64,000 nucleotides of DNA from Spongospora subterranea (lineage: Eukaryota > Endomyxa > Phytomyxea > Plasmodiophorida > Plasmodiophoridae). Below are positions 12,990-26,029 of this stretch, in pieces. The number at the start of each line of letters is the position of its first letter. Position 1 is the first letter of the stretch. Position numbers and translations under genes: made by a program. The DNA lies in assembly GCA_900404475.1 (NCBI GenBank), contig OUQQ01000001.1, positions 124,001-188,000 of the forward strand, given 5' to 3'. Under the pieces are notes generated by a model, which saw only the letters and a list, made by a program, of their open reading frames with translations, did no database searches and was not told where the DNA came from.

Positions 12990-15900
12990 TTACAAAGGAT
13001 GTACACTGTCTTGATATGCAGATTCAAAATTGAAAATGACTTCACGCTGTTCGGCAGCATTTGTAGCAGCAAGAAGATTATCGACGAAATTGGCTCGACC
13101 CGGAATAGATCCTGGGAGGCTATATCACCCGTGTCAACAAAAACAAAATTGAGAGATTAATACCCAACCTGTCAACAGCTTGACGAAGAAAAACTGCTGC
13201 ACTAGTTTTATCAAGAGTGACAGCTGCCCTGATGACCTCAATCAAATCCCTCATTCTGTTCCGGGATAGATCTTCAAGCAAATGTCCAATCAGCTCCCTA
13301 AACATGATCGCTCCATACGTTGAAAAGATTGAAAGCACAGCGCTGGAAGAAACGCAAATATAAATATATATATTGCCTAAAGGATGCCAACTCTACCTTC
13401 TGCATTGCTCCCGAGTTCCACCAATATCTAATAGATGCCTAATGAACATAAAAACAGCTCGAGCCGCCTCCCTATGTTGTACCCTGATGGCAATCAAGGC
13501 GCAGTGCAACGAAGATGGTAAAAATCCGCTATTGAATGAAACTGCAGTTAGGTCGGCAATGCAGCGAGACAGAAAATTGAAGTAGTCTTCGCAGATTGTG
13601 GGATTCTCTGTTATTTGCTCAAAACTGGTAAGTATGGACAGAGTTTTGGCAGCGATGCTGCCAAGAGCTTGAGCGAATAATTCCTGACACTCATCAACGC
13701 TGAAAAAACGAATAATCACCCCCGAGGCAGAAAATAATCACAGAAACTACGCACCTGGAAAATTCGTCGAGGCAGATGGAACAAGTGTAAATGAAGCACG
13801 ACCAAGGGGCAGCAGGAAAAAGCCTGCTTAACAAAGGTAGAAGCACGGCGATTATTGGACAATCCCTCCCAGTCGCTCGCAAAGAATATTTCAAAAGACG
13901 ACAGACTTTTTCCATTAACTTTTCATCGCGGACAAGGACAACGAGCATTTCTGTAAAAAAGTTATTGAAAACCTAGGGCACCAGAGGCGAAAACACATGA
14001 TACCTTGCAATAAAGGCCACATATCGTTGATGATACGAACTAGTTCATTGCATGAATCGAGATGAATACTTTTGAAAAGATGCGCTAAACGATCCAAATT
14101 AATGGAAAGTGTAGAAATATCGATTTCCTGGCCATTTCCTAAGAGAAATAAAAATGCTTAAAACACTGACAAACGGCTTGGTATGCAACCATACGTAAAA
14201 GGCCCATTGTGGACGATAGACTTTGTAAAATGGGACTGATCAACTGCTGTAAATGACCTGGAATCGCTTCTGGAGGCCGGGAGCAGATAACGCTGCAGAC
14301 ACCTTCTATGATCTCACTTTGGTCGTCAAAGTCGAGACTCCCCATCGAACAATAAACCTAAGCTCCATAGAATCAGCCAAAACACAAATTCTGAAAGCAG
14401 CTACGAACCGCAATTAGCTGATTGATATCATGGGCGGCTAAATGACGCGCACAGGATTCACACACAAATTTGAACGCCATTGCAGCCGCTGACTGAGATG
14501 CAGGAATGGAAAGTCCCTCAACAACAAAACCAAGAAGAGGGCCAATGGATTCTGGATGGGCATTAATCCAGTCCGAATATCTGTTAACGACTGAAACTCC
14601 ATTGGCAAAAAACTGACTAATCGCATCTCAAACCTTCCAATAATCATCGTTGATGTATATCTGAGTACGGGATGTGAAGACATGGACAACAAATCCGCCA
14701 TAACTCGCGGAAGCAGACTTTTTGACGCAGCGCTCTGAATGCAGGCTATGCATTGACTTTGACGGGCAAACCGCAAATACGCTTGGCATTACCTCTTCCC
14801 CAATTTTGATGTTCCTGGCGATTGATCTAACACTGTAAAGGCAAGCTTCCAGACGATGCCATTGGCGAGGATTTTGGCGATACTCAAGAACACATGGCTA
14901 ATAACACAACAGTCAGAGACATTACGTTAACGGCAGTGTAAACACTACTTCACCTGCATGCAGGATACCAAATGTTCCAGGCAGACTGAACTGTCACAAA
15001 AAGAAGATATGTCTAACAATGCATCCGCTGCTTGATAGCGAAATCGTTTCTGCTCCTCATCTTGTTCTGATAGTCCATCGTAATCCGAGGGAAATTCGAT
15101 CACCACTCTGATTTTGTCCATCGCAGCAAGAAATTCATTTTGATACCGTTGGCCGACAGCATTCGCTTGGTTCGCATCAGCACGAGAAAGCGCTTCCAGA
15201 TTCGCTGCGAGTATGTACCTAGATACAAGACCGCTGAATTGGTGTGTCGACACTCTATAATGGGCCAGCTGACCAAAAGTTAAACGAAAGGATCGAGAGT
15301 TCAGGATCAGGGTTAGAAGTGCAATTGATAATCAATTGCAGCAAATCGGTCGCTTGCGGCGCTTGCTCTAATATCCAAGCAACATTCGACTCCGACAACT
15401 GAGTGAACACTTGCAGAAGTGATCGGCATTGGCTAAAATCTTCGTCATTGACTAGTTGACAGTAATGCGGCCATAAGGAAAAAACAGCAGTGGAAAGCTA
15501 AGAAACCGGATCAGGGAGTAATCTAAGTTGATCGCGATTGCTTGTACTCACTTGCGACCGGAGGTTTTCAAGGTTATGTTGGTCAGCAAATACAATGAAT
15601 GCGGTTATGACATCGCACGCCACCTAGATCCAGAATCAACACATTACCAGTCGAGTAATACAGCTACTGACTTGAGACACATCACTGCAAGAAACAGCTT
15701 GGAAACAATCAGCAAGAATTGTCGAACTCAAAACACCGGCTTCAGGAACGGCTGCAAACGCATGCCGGACCCATGATAAAAGACAGCGTAAAACCATTCG
15801 TTGAACGCGCACGTCGTTCGATCGACGGATAAATTCTAAGGCCGCATTATTGCAGCATCGACGACAAAATCAATGTTTGAGGCAAACCTGACAAAAGAGA

Positions 15901-16638
15901 AAGTACTTTCGATGCGACAGAAATGCACAAAGAAGCTGCACGAGGACTGGCAAGACGTGAACGCCTGGCAACCGTGTCGCATTCTTCAGGAAGTACAGTT
16001 AATATATGCAGTAGAGCGTGAGCAGTGGTTCCATGGCCCCCATCTATAGTATTAATCATTGAGAACTATGGCAACAATCAAAGTGTTTGATGAAACCATA
16101 CTGAGCATAGAGACTAGCTGTTCAACAGGTTGGTCCCATTCCTGCATTTGAACTGCAAGAGAAGCTATGGCAAGTGACAATTGTGTCAAGATGATTTCGG
16201 TCCCTGTGATATGGCGAGAAAGATAATTGAGAACCGCATCCCTAAAAGCGACTCGATTTTCCGGCGGCAGATCGCTGTAGGAAAACGACACCTGCATACA
16301 CATTCATTATCGGTCGCACGCAAAAGGCGCCTAAGTACCTTATTGTATAGGGTATTTGCTGCAAACCAGACCGCCTCTGGTGAGGCAGATGTCAGCTGCA
16401 AGATATCATGGGAAACCTACCAGAATACAAACTCAGAAACTCAAGATTATTGCGAAAAAATAGCGCCTTTGGCATGAATTAACAATACCTGCCAAGCTTG
16501 ATTCGTTCTTTGAAATTCCTTAAGAGCTAGGTCTGCTTGTTTTTTGGCTGCCGGATTGGGGTCGTAATATAGAGCGTGGACGGCAGCGAGGACGGCTTGT
16601 ACAGCGGGAGACGGCTGCGATCCTGATGCCTCCGCCAT
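12990..16638 (-). CDS. Transportin-3/Mtr10-type importin beta, multi-exon
   Basis: It starts at ATG 16638 with VQAVLAAVHALYYDPNP, the TNPO3/Mtr10 N terminus. It continues through segments such as QLSLAIASLAVQM and HILTVLPEE at family positions and ends NFVDNLLAATNAAEQR near the stop at 12990. Exons alternate between frames with short introns. Clear coding blocks lie at about 16638-16480, 16400-16290, 16270-16050, 16040-15850, 15250-14950, 14776-14440, 14345-14140, 13950-13700, 13690-13400 and 13330-13000. The family imports SR-rich splicing factors (TNPO3) or Npl3 (Mtr10) into the nucleus using a HEAT-repeat solenoid. The PHF5A gene nearby is also splicing-related. Exact splice sites were not fixed. 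Confidence 0.8.
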
Positions 16639-17233
16639 TTCTTTGAATTCCTCCGACCTGAAGTCGCTAAGATCTGTTAACAGACTCCAAACTGCACGGT
16701 GTTCCCGGAGCCGTTTACACCAAGGGTCCTTTATAGGGTCCAGTTATGGCTACCAGCTATCAGCTATGTGTACTCGATAGTAATTCAAATAACGGACCGC
16801 TCCGCGCTCGCAGGCTCGATCGAACGGACTAACATATGGTCTGGATCTCATGCAAACGGCCTCCAATTTTTACATAACGAGGAACACTCCATGATCCCAA
16901 AGGATACAATCGCCTTATCTGCAGTTTTCCTCCGTAATATACTCTATCTGAACCTGTTATATTGTTCATCTGCCTTCGTGTGATTAAGGTTTCGGAATGG
17001 AAAATATTTATTGATTGATCATGATTTTATTGAATGAAGGTCATGAGCGGAGCGACATTTGGCGCATCCCTTGGGATTATTCCGTGGACCGTGTAACGAA
17101 TAGCCCGTGCGATGGCCGCCCATTGGCCATTGCGGCATTACTTCGCTTCTATCGCCAGAAGCATTTCTGGTTTCACTCGGTTCGCGCCTGAAGCCTTTTG
17201 TTGGATTAGGGGTTACGTGTTTGGGGCTGAGAA
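16639..17233. promoter_or_regulatory. Divergent upstream region between importin and PHF5A genes
   Basis: The two genes start 596 bp apart on opposite strands, so promoters for both should lie here. Open frames in it, for example 16699-16983 on the + strand, show no family similarity. I see no clear TATA box or repeated motif. Confidence 0.4.
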
Positions 17234-17672
17234 ATGGCAAAGCATCATCCGGATCTTATCATGTGCCGCAAGCAGCCGGGCATTGCCATTGGACGTTTGT
17301 GCTCGAAATGCGACGGAAAATGTGTCATTTGCGATTCCTATGTCAAACCCAATACGCTCGTTCGTACCTGCGATGAGTGCAATTATGGAAGCTTTCAGGG
17401 TCGCTGTGTTATCTGCGGTGGTATGGGAATTAGTGATGCATACTACTGCACCGAATGCACTCTTCAGGAAAAAGATCGAGACGGTAGTTTCAACCGATAT
17501 ATTCCAGACTTAATCGTATTGACAGTAGTTCATAGGATGTCCGAAGATTGTGAATCTCGGGTCAGCAAAGACCGATTTGTTCTACGAAAGGAAGAGTAAG
17601 TCGTGTTTGTTTGCTGCTCTCTTTGAGTTTGCTGATGGTGTTCTTGCAGAGTATGGGTTCAAGCCGCATTAA
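17234..17672 (+). CDS. PHF5A: PHF5A/Rds3 splicing factor (SF3b subunit)
   Basis: Three exons (17234-17483, 17536-17595, 17650-17672) encode 110 aa, exactly the length of human PHF5A. The protein is almost all zinc-knuckle sequence: [34 protein letters not shown] and YYCTEC. The spliced tail reads [20 protein letters not shown] and ends GFKPH. PHF5A sits in the SF3b complex of U2 snRNP, contacts SF3B1 and helps hold the branch-point adenosine. The C-terminal part is only correct after removal of the two small introns, since the unspliced frame reads unrelated sequence to a later stop. Confidence 0.97.
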
Positions 17673-17749
17673 CATTCCATGGGCTTCTTTTTACGAGTAC
17701 GAGGACACATGCTTATCTATCTATATTAAAGCCATTTTCCCCCATTTAC

Positions 17750-18406
17750 TTATTGGGTTTGTCTAATTACTATCGTCCTACTTAATCCAACAGATCGGTT
17801 CAGTTTTACACCCTTTTGCTCACGATACCTTCTCATATAATTGCCGAGGTTATTAGAGCAGTTTGTTTCTTGGCGGTGGCAACGGGAATCAGATTGTGCT
17901 TCGTGGCAGCATTGCCGCGCCTCGCGATTTTTCCCTTGTGGATGCAAATCAATCATTGATGATGCAGACGGCAATTCTTTCATTTTGCATTTAGCTAGAT
18001 CTCTGATTGCATCTCCTGTCTGTAAGACGGCCATTTTCAAAGTCTGAATCATCTCACCATAATCTAACGTTTGTACTGGAGTCTTCAAGGGTTCATTTAG
18101 TGTTGCATCAAAACTTGCGTTTTTTTGCTCAGCCGTAGGAACATGTGTAGCCTCAGTCGCATTCTCTCGAATTCGAGGCGATTTTGTATCGCTCACAACG
18201 GATTCGCTATTGAAGTGAGAGATAGTTCTCTGATTGGCATCGTTGCGTTTCCTGCGGTGCTCAGCTTTATCGTTATCGTAATTCCGTCTCGTCCCTCTTT
18301 CTGACGATTTCCTTCTTTTAGACAATTTCCTTCGTTCAGACAACACATCATCTGCGCCTGCATCTACATCGTGCTGTAGAGTATTCGTTAGAAGACTGTA
18401 GTGCAA
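17750..18406 (-). CDS. Hypothetical charged protein (final exon)
   Basis: A long open frame of about 215 codons has a basic Ser/Arg/Lys-rich N-terminal part (RRKLSKRRKSSERGTRRN), a more ordered middle around LDYGEMIQTLKMAV and a basic tail. It has no ATG near its beginning. A probable acceptor near 18390 and open sequence to about 18480 suggest an upstream exon. It is low-complexity and nuclear in character. I recognise no domain. It is convergent with PHF5A. Confidence 0.45.
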   Translation of the reverse strand: MHYSLLTNTLQHDVDAGADDVLSERRKLSKRRKSSERGTRRNYDNDKAEHRRKRNDANQRTISHFNSESVVSDTKSPRIRENATEATHVPTAEQKNASFDATLNEPLKTPVQTLDYGEMIQTLKMAVLQTGDAIRDLAKCKMKELPSASSMIDLHPQGKNREARQCCHEAQSDSRCHRQETNCSNNLGNYMRRYREQKGVKLNRSVGLSRTIVIRQTQ

Positions 18407-18684
18407 TCAAACAAGAATGCCCACTAACGCAGAGCAAATGGCGATGACGTTCTAAGAAACGAGCAACTGCTGCAGAAAACATCACTCAGCGACGCCAAAA
18501 TCAGAGTACAATGAGATCGATCGATATTGATAACTTTCGCCGTTTAATGAAGATATGGTCATTACATGAACTTCAGTTTTGAATTTTTTTCGTCAACGGT
18601 TTTCAAATAACTATACATGCTCCTGAATCTTCACCGCGCGATTGCGTCCTGCACGATTGTTATCCGCGCTTCTAAGAGGCGCTG

Positions 18685-19134
18685 ATGGATACCCAATTTT
18701 TGATCCAGCATGGCAACGCCATGCCTCATATTGACGCTTCAGATGAAGAATTCAAAATTGAAGCAAGCAAAGATGGATTTGACATTCAGTTGACCTTTCA
18801 GCCACCGAACAGCCCTGATCTGAACGTTTCGATCTGGGTTTCTTTCGTGCCATCCATTTCCTTCAGCATCAACGAGCACCAAAAAAACTGACGAACTTGT
18901 GGATGCTGTCAAAGATTCGTTTGCGAAAATTGATAGGGAAAAATTGAACGATATCTTTTTCACTCTCCAGCAATGCATGATAGAGATAAAAAGTCAAGGG
19001 GGGCAAAAAATTACAAGCTGTCTCATATGGGCAAGGGATATCTCCGGCGCCAAGGAGACCTACCCGATGAATTGCCATGTGCCCATTGCAGTTGTGTATC
19101 AAGTCAAGCAGGATGCACACATGGTTAATGAATA
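18685..19134 (+). pseudogene. Decayed Tc1/mariner-type transposase, C-terminal half
   Basis: The first frame has LIQHGNAMPH, a corrupted version of the family's IQQDNARPH, followed by FDIQLTFQPPNSPDLN, the region with the second catalytic Asp of the DDE/D triad. A frame change then gives DLGFFRAIHFLQ. Another change leads into 18899-19134 with LVDAVKDSFAKI and FFTLQQCMIEI, the usual transposase C terminus. At least two frameshifts and the loss of the N-terminal half make it inactive. The catalytic Asp in QDN is replaced by Gly. No terminal inverted repeats were found. Confidence 0.85.
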
Positions 19135-19149
19135 AAATCCTTCATTGGA

Positions 19150-20950
19150 CCGTCTCTTTAAGCTCCCTATCCATTTCAACAAATGAAACCGTGACAGCGT
19201 CGACAAGTTAGGCAAACCCCAAGATCATCCATCCGAACGAATCGTGATTTGATATTGGAAGGTGATTGATAAATCAAGAAACGCAGATGCAAAAGCTTTG
19301 ATTATGAAGAACCTTCATGAGACCTTTATTTCCGAACGGAGCAAGTACTTTAAGAACACTTCTGCAGGAGGAAAAACTCTGAACAACTATCTGTTTTTGC
19401 ACGACATCTAGTTTCAACCTCATTCTGAGGTTCATTAACAAATTTGACAAGTGCATACAGACATTTATATATCCATTCAGCGTTGTTCGTGCTTTTGATT
19501 GGAAGAGATTACCATCATGCGGATGTGCTGGCTTCGGTTGCTTCGTAAATGATGGGGGACTCCTCAAAAAGATGCATTTCTGGTGGAGAGGATATAAGCC
19601 ATTCCAAGGTAGTATGCATAGTCGCATCGATTACGTCGTCAGGGCCGTAATCGGCAGGGTCTTGACTAAAAACCTATTGAATAATTTTACAATATTGGCC
19701 ATGCCAATGCTACCTTTGGACTTTCCAGCCGTCCTCATCCCCTTCTTCAAGAGTACCAGTGGTTGTCGCAGTCGTGGCCCATCTACACGGTCTGGCTCCA
19801 GCGACACGAGCCATGATCCCCCGTCGCAAGCAGTTAACGGCCATCATAATTGATTAATGATTTACAGTATTGACAGTATTGGTGATCAAGGTCATGTGTT
19901 GTGGGAATTGTGGGGGGACCCCCCTTCTGTACAGGTAGATACACTGACCCACATCACAACTCGCACTTTGATCTCACCACCTGATCTGTTTCGCCATTTT
20001 GACCCATTATCGCTGTCATGTTTATCAATATTGTTCAGTTTGCGGAATACTGATACCGCGATATATCGTGAGAGTCATGTGTCATTGGGTTGTGAAAAGG
20101 AAATGTGCAACACGTCGATTTATTTTACCAAACTACACAAGTTTCCCTCGACGCCTTTGGTTTTTGGTTCGCCTTCCCCGGGCAGACCGTCCTTGTTAGA
20201 ATGATTGATTTTGTTCCCTTTTTCTCACATCATTCAAAGATCCAACAAGCGGTCCACCGATAAGCAGAGGAAATCAAAAAAGTTGTATCTGTGCTAATGC
20301 CGATAAGCTGTCAACAATTACTGCAGCTCTCCGATGTAATGTGATGTTGAAATTTTTGTGTTCTACCAGAGTCCATTTCTGCTCAATATGTAGGATTTTT
20401 CCGTTTATCGACACCCTCTATCAACTGTTGTCAATGATCTGGCATCGTCTTTTTGTCCACGTTGAAGAAGCTCACGATTAGCGTTGTTTGATGAGCTTTG
20501 GATCAACTTTTGCGTTGCGTTTCCGATATGACTTTCTGACAGATTGACCACATCGCGAAATGGTATATATTGCCGCCACTTCAAAGAGGAAGGCGGAAAT
20601 TCCTTGACTATCAAGCAATTTTGAACTATTTCCCAACCCGAAAATTCACACCGATTTATCTGCCTGGATGGGGACGCAGTCTCGAATCTGGACTGATGAA
20701 ATTTTACCGTCGTTGGCAAGATTACACACTAAAAAGACCAACTTTGATGCGCTTTGTTTCAACATCGATTCGCTGTGTATACACCCACCTGAAAATTGCA
20801 GTCAAAATCGAGCCCGTCTGCCAGTTGGCGGTATACACTGGTCCTATAGACCGTTCCTATCGGCCCTGTCGTGATTGGATACAGTGAAGTCAGTATCAAC
20901 TGAAAACCGTAATCGTTTAAGCCGTCTTGGTTCATTACTACAGATTATAC
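19150..20950. other. 1.8-kb region without a recognised gene
   Basis: Open frames such as 19274-19627 (-), 19572-19853 (+) and 20405-20719 (-) have no similarity I recognise and no consistent splice structure. Being next to the transposase relic, this is likely old insertion debris plus the PEX13 promoter. Confidence 0.4.
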
Positions 20951-20960
20951 TATACCCAAT

Positions 20961-21902
20961 ATGGCGCTGGTATCACCTCCCAAGCCATGGGAACGGTTGC
21001 CGACCGATCCAACCATATCTACTGCGCCTTTAACCCAAACTTCATCGTTTCCTTCGGTGAACCCTGGGATTTTCGGATCCACGTCCCCATATTCGCAGCC
21101 ATCGTATGGATTAAGTCCCAGCTATCAAAGCAGCAGTTGGGGGATGTCCAATTCAGGAGCTTATGGGTCATCTTACCCGATGTCGCAATATCAACACTAT
21201 TCCCAGCAATCTCCTTATATGGCAAGGTCCTATAATGGTGCAATGATGACGCATCCTATGGATCAATATAAGGGGACGCCCATCAACACCTTGGTCACCA
21301 GTGGACACACATTTATGTCTGGAGTTCAACAACAAGTCAGTTCGTTCGGTCGATTCTCACAGATTCTTCACATGAATCTCGACGCCTTACACGGATCGTT
21401 CTCATCATTTCTGCAATTGCTAACTAACATTTCACTCTTAAAAAATGAGTTCAGTTCTTTTTTCGGCACGTTTGGGTCTTTAAGTTCTGTGTATGTGATC
21501 TACATCAAGTTAAAATCGGTACTACTAAGGCTGCTTGGTCGGCAAAATGAGGCGACCAAGCATGAATTCGATGTTCTATGGAAAGAGACATGCCAAGGCC
21601 AATGGGGCTGGCTGCCAACGTTTTTAACGCTATCTTTAGCGGTTCTTTTGGCCAAGAAATTTTTTCAGATGATGCTTTCCGATACCCATGACATAAACAC
21701 TACGGAAAAGACTCTTCCTGCCGGATTGCCGCCCAACGCGCCGTGGATGAACCCATCAACTCCAGCGTGCTCTCCATCATTTGGAACAAGCGCACCATTC
21801 GACTTTGACCCAAGCAATTCTCCTTCCTTCATGACAAATCAGGGCAATTGGACTCAGAGCTCGTTTGGATCAGCCCCCAACGCATTCCAGTCAACTTGGT
21901 GA
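20961..21902 (+). CDS. PEX13: Peroxisomal import protein PEX13, no SH3 domain
   Basis: A single 313-aa open frame begins MALVSPPKPWERLP; the PPKPWE start is typical of PEX13. A Ser/Tyr/Gln/Gly-rich N-terminal part (~res 20-105) is followed by a predicted alpha-helical/membrane region with VQQQVSSFGRFSQIL and LRLLGRQ. A second hydrophobic segment, FLTLSLAVLLAKKFF, lies near residues 220-235. PEX13 docks the cargo receptor PEX5 at the peroxisome, and its Tyr/Gly-rich part forms the import condensate. Fungal and animal PEX13 carry a C-terminal SH3 domain, but here the protein ends in a short Pro/Asn/Phe-rich tail and stops. The next gene begins 169 bp later. Confidence 0.85.
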   Translation: MALVSPPKPWERLPTDPTISTAPLTQTSSFPSVNPGIFGSTSPYSQPSYGLSPSYQSSSWGMSNSGAYGSSYPMSQYQHYSQQSPYMARSYNGAMMTHPMDQYKGTPINTLVTSGHTFMSGVQQQVSSFGRFSQILHMNLDALHGSFSSFLQLLTNISLLKNEFSSFFGTFGSLSSVYVIYIKLKSVLLRLLGRQNEATKHEFDVLWKETCQGQWGWLPTFLTLSLAVLLAKKFFQMMLSDTHDINTTEKTLPAGLPPNAPWMNPSTPACSPSFGTSAPFDFDPSNSPSFMTNQGNWTQSSFGSAPNAFQSTW

Positions 21903-22049
21903 ACGTCAAAAATCGATCGCTTTATTTACAGTACATATAAATATTTGAAATACAAAGAGCTTTTAATATCAAAAGGCATTTTGAACGTCCTGCAGGTTTT
22001 GATTTAGTTTCCCACTTTCAGACAATTCCAATTTTTGGACGGGATTTAA

Positions 22050-23504
<1,455 letters not shown>

Positions 23505-23621
23505 GATCAGTTCCGAATTTCAATCGATGGCATTCCCCTGGCGCCCTGGCCGTGGCGCTAAGAGGCCGGCCGTCATCCGCAACTCTAAGTTCTGGTAGAC
23601 ACCGGTAATTCGTTTCCGTCG

Positions 23622-23969
23622 ATGAATCATGTTTGCCCTTCCATGATCATGGACGATTTATCGTACGTCCCTTCCAAAGTCCTGTTCTCGGTTGTTCCTG
23701 ATTGCGAGACCGAGGCGACTCTGTTAGAGCTGGAGTCTCAGTATGCCAAGAAGCTGGAATCGGTCAAATCGTCACTGAATGATAGTTACAATCGGGAAAT
23801 GGTCCCGGTCGTCGCCTCGATGGCGCTGGGTTCGGAGCGTTCACAAATACGAGGGAATCAAGATCTCGATGAAGATATCGACGAATCGGAAGTTGAAGAC
23901 ATGGATGGCAGCGACGAGGAAATGTCCCCTGATGAAGGCGATGGTTTTAGTTTCGATGATGAGTCTTAA
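23622..23969 (+). CDS. Hypothetical acidic-tailed protein, 115 aa
   Basis: An ATG at 23622 (others in frame at 23646 and 23649) opens a 115-codon frame. The first 60 residues are mixed, with a short helix-like ELESQYAKKLESV. The last 40 are almost all Asp/Glu/Ser, ending in an Asp-rich stretch. Such tails are common in chromatin and ribosome-assembly factors, but no family is recognised. It lies just downstream of DUS2 on the same strand. Confidence 0.45.
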   Translation: MNHVCPSMIMDDLSYVPSKVLFSVVPDCETEATLLELESQYAKKLESVKSSLNDSYNREMVPVVASMALGSERSQIRGNQDLDEDIDESEVEDMDGSDEEMSPDEGDGFSFDDES

Positions 23970-24458
23970 GTATGGCCGTCGGTATTGGAACAACGCTAGC
24001 CGAGATCCTAACAATCTCCTAACATGGTCGAATTTATTCTTCACGATTATAACCCATGTGTCAACAGCGCACCATAATGACCTAAAAACATGGAAACAAA
24101 AAAAAATTTGCAATTTGAAGCATTGACGAGTGTCGATCTGTGTTGACCTTGGTCGATTGTGTGGGCCTGGGTAGATTCGTGTAAACTGTGTGGTAGACTG
24201 GAGACCAGATCATCCTCCTTGATGAGGGGGAAGCAGTCAGCAGCAGCCCCAGGGGCCAGTGTCATTCACCACCCCACACTGAACTACACCTTGGCTGCGC
24301 CTCACTCACTTGCTATAGTCTAATACTCTATTTGGACGAACGCCAGAGATCGTTGGAGGACCTGTTTGACCCCTCGCTGCAGACATAGCTCAAAACGATT
24401 ATCGGCACGCATTTCTGGTCCCAATAGTCCATCAACATCCGAGCTGCTTTTGGAAATT

Positions 24459-25074
24459 ATGGCAAACCCAGCCGATGACGACAAAGGAGATTCTCCCAAA
24501 TTATCGCCGTTACAAAGTGGTATCCGATCGATGCGACGTTGTTGGTGCGACGCTGTACAAAACGCTCAAGAAAATTCTGGTAAGTTGGGTTCCTTTTGCA
24601 CTTCGTCATGTGAAACTGTTGATGACGGTAGAACTACTGTGTCGCTCCTTTCAACGATCGGTATACGCCCCGGCTGACGAGATGTTCCAAGGTATAAAAT
24701 CGGATAAAACCCTGCATATTTGAAAATATATATAACATGTATGCTTTTTCAGAAGCAAAAACTACATGGAGACAGGTACGACGGCGCCAGCCTGAATTGA
24801 TCGTCGCAGGAGCTACTGCGCTGGCGATGATATCCTCTATTCCATGTATGTTTCTCGCTTGACTAAATATGTCTACTGTATGTTTTTGTTGATAATGTTT
24901 TTGCAATAGATGGGCGTTTGGCGTTCGTTCGAAATTCACTTTTAGCAGCGGGCGTAGCATTCGCCGTTTCTAGTCCTGAAGTACTTGTAGACATTTTGAA
25001 AGACAGACGACCGAAACGAAATGTAGAAGATGGATCAAAAAAATCTGATACTTCATCTGGAATTCCCAAGACCT
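24459..25074 (+). CDS. Small mitochondrial membrane protein, possibly MICOS Mic26/27 (APOO) family
   Basis: The last exons are clear. One ends in YAPADEMFQ, the next gives EAKTTWRQVRRRQPELIV with ATALAMISS, and the final exon has GRLAFVRNSLLAAGVAF before a charged tail ending IPKT at 25074. Two hydrophobic stretches separated by a basic loop, after a helix, fit the APOO/Mic26-27 layout that shapes cristae with cardiolipin. The first exon is placed at ATG 24459 by frame, but its junction with the next exon is not certain. Similarity is of layout more than sequence. Confidence 0.45.
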
Positions 25075-25169
25075 AAATAAACGCTCACACCACTTGTTAA
25101 AGAAAGTGTCATCAATTCTATCGTTGTAATTGTTGGGGACATGTTAATTATCGTTAGACAGGATATGTA

Positions 25170-25470
25170 TTAGTTGCCACCCTGTCTGGAGTGAAACTGG
25201 CTTACTTTGGCGAGGGCGTCAATATAGTTCAGAGCGTGTTCGCGGCATTTTACAATGTGTTGGACACCGTATTTTCGATAGCAATGCTTGACTTGTTCGC
25301 CAATCAATAGGACTCGCGCCACTATTAAGCGTTTTAAGTAAAACCAAAAAATGTCAGGAGAGTGCTCTACCGTTTTTTGCATCCTCGCGCGCATGTTGCT
25401 CTTTAGCGGCCATAACTGATAGAGGAGGGCGCTCATCGGCGAGGTCTGGTACATTACTCTGGTCGGCCAT
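25170..25470 (-). CDS. NDUFB10: NADH:ubiquinone oxidoreductase subunit, NDUFB10/12-kDa fungal type
   Basis: Two exons, 25470-25371 and 25321-25170, give 83 aa. After splicing, REDAKNVARVLLIGEQVKHC runs into YRKYGVQHIVKC, with Cys spacing and RxEGVxHxxKC-like order as in the 12-kDa complex I subunit of filamentous fungi. Animal NDUFB10 is about twice as long. Part of the membrane arm of complex I on the intermembrane-space side, its cysteines form disulphides imported through Mia40. Presence of this gene implies a functional complex I. The unspliced frame beginning at 25454 is not the real N terminus. Confidence 0.82.
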
Positions 25471-25643
25471 AATAAATGGGCAGCAGCTATATATCGGTAG
25501 GAGCCTCGAACTCAGCGGAATATGGGCGGGAAATCAATCGATGGGCAGAACTGAAAGGTCACCCAAGAGTGCCCATACACGGAGAGTGAGAGTGACCCGT
25601 ACAGAGGTGTACAGGTACCCGCACCGACCCTCATTACATTAAT

Positions 25644-26026
25644 ATGGCCTTTTATTGGCACCGCTCTCCAAAAATTGCAGCTGACATACCATTGATATCA
25701 TCAGTTTTACTCGCCATTATTGGCATCCAATCGATTGGAAACGCTATTCACGTCAAACCTTGAACGCGGAGCCGGTACGGCTCAAAATATACATACAGCT
25801 TGCAAAGTATAAGAAGCAGATTTCAGAAGTGTCACATTCTACGTTGCCGTTGAATTTCTGGAAGATTGAAGAAAAACACGAGAGTGACTACGTGGACGAC
25901 AATCGAAAATATTGTCACGGCCATGAGTTCTTACGAACACACGCCAGCCTTCCGGTTCAGAGAAGCTGTGCTGTTGCATGCACTTTTTTAGGCTCGTTCG
26001 CACCCTATAGATTCAACTATTGCTGA
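25644..26026 (+). CDS. Hypothetical small membrane protein
   Basis: Exon 1 (25644-25751) starts MAFYWHRSPKIAADIP and contains one transmembrane segment, ISSVLLAIIGIQSI. A 47-nt intron leads into exon 2 at 25799, reading LAKYKKQISEV and continuing in frame to 26026 with several His, Cys and acidic residues. Small one-membrane proteins with a charged tail are common among mitochondrial carrier-complex subunits. No family was recognised. It is divergent from the complex I subunit gene with only 173 bp between the starts, suggesting a shared promoter. Confidence 0.45.
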
Positions 26027-26029
26027 AGA

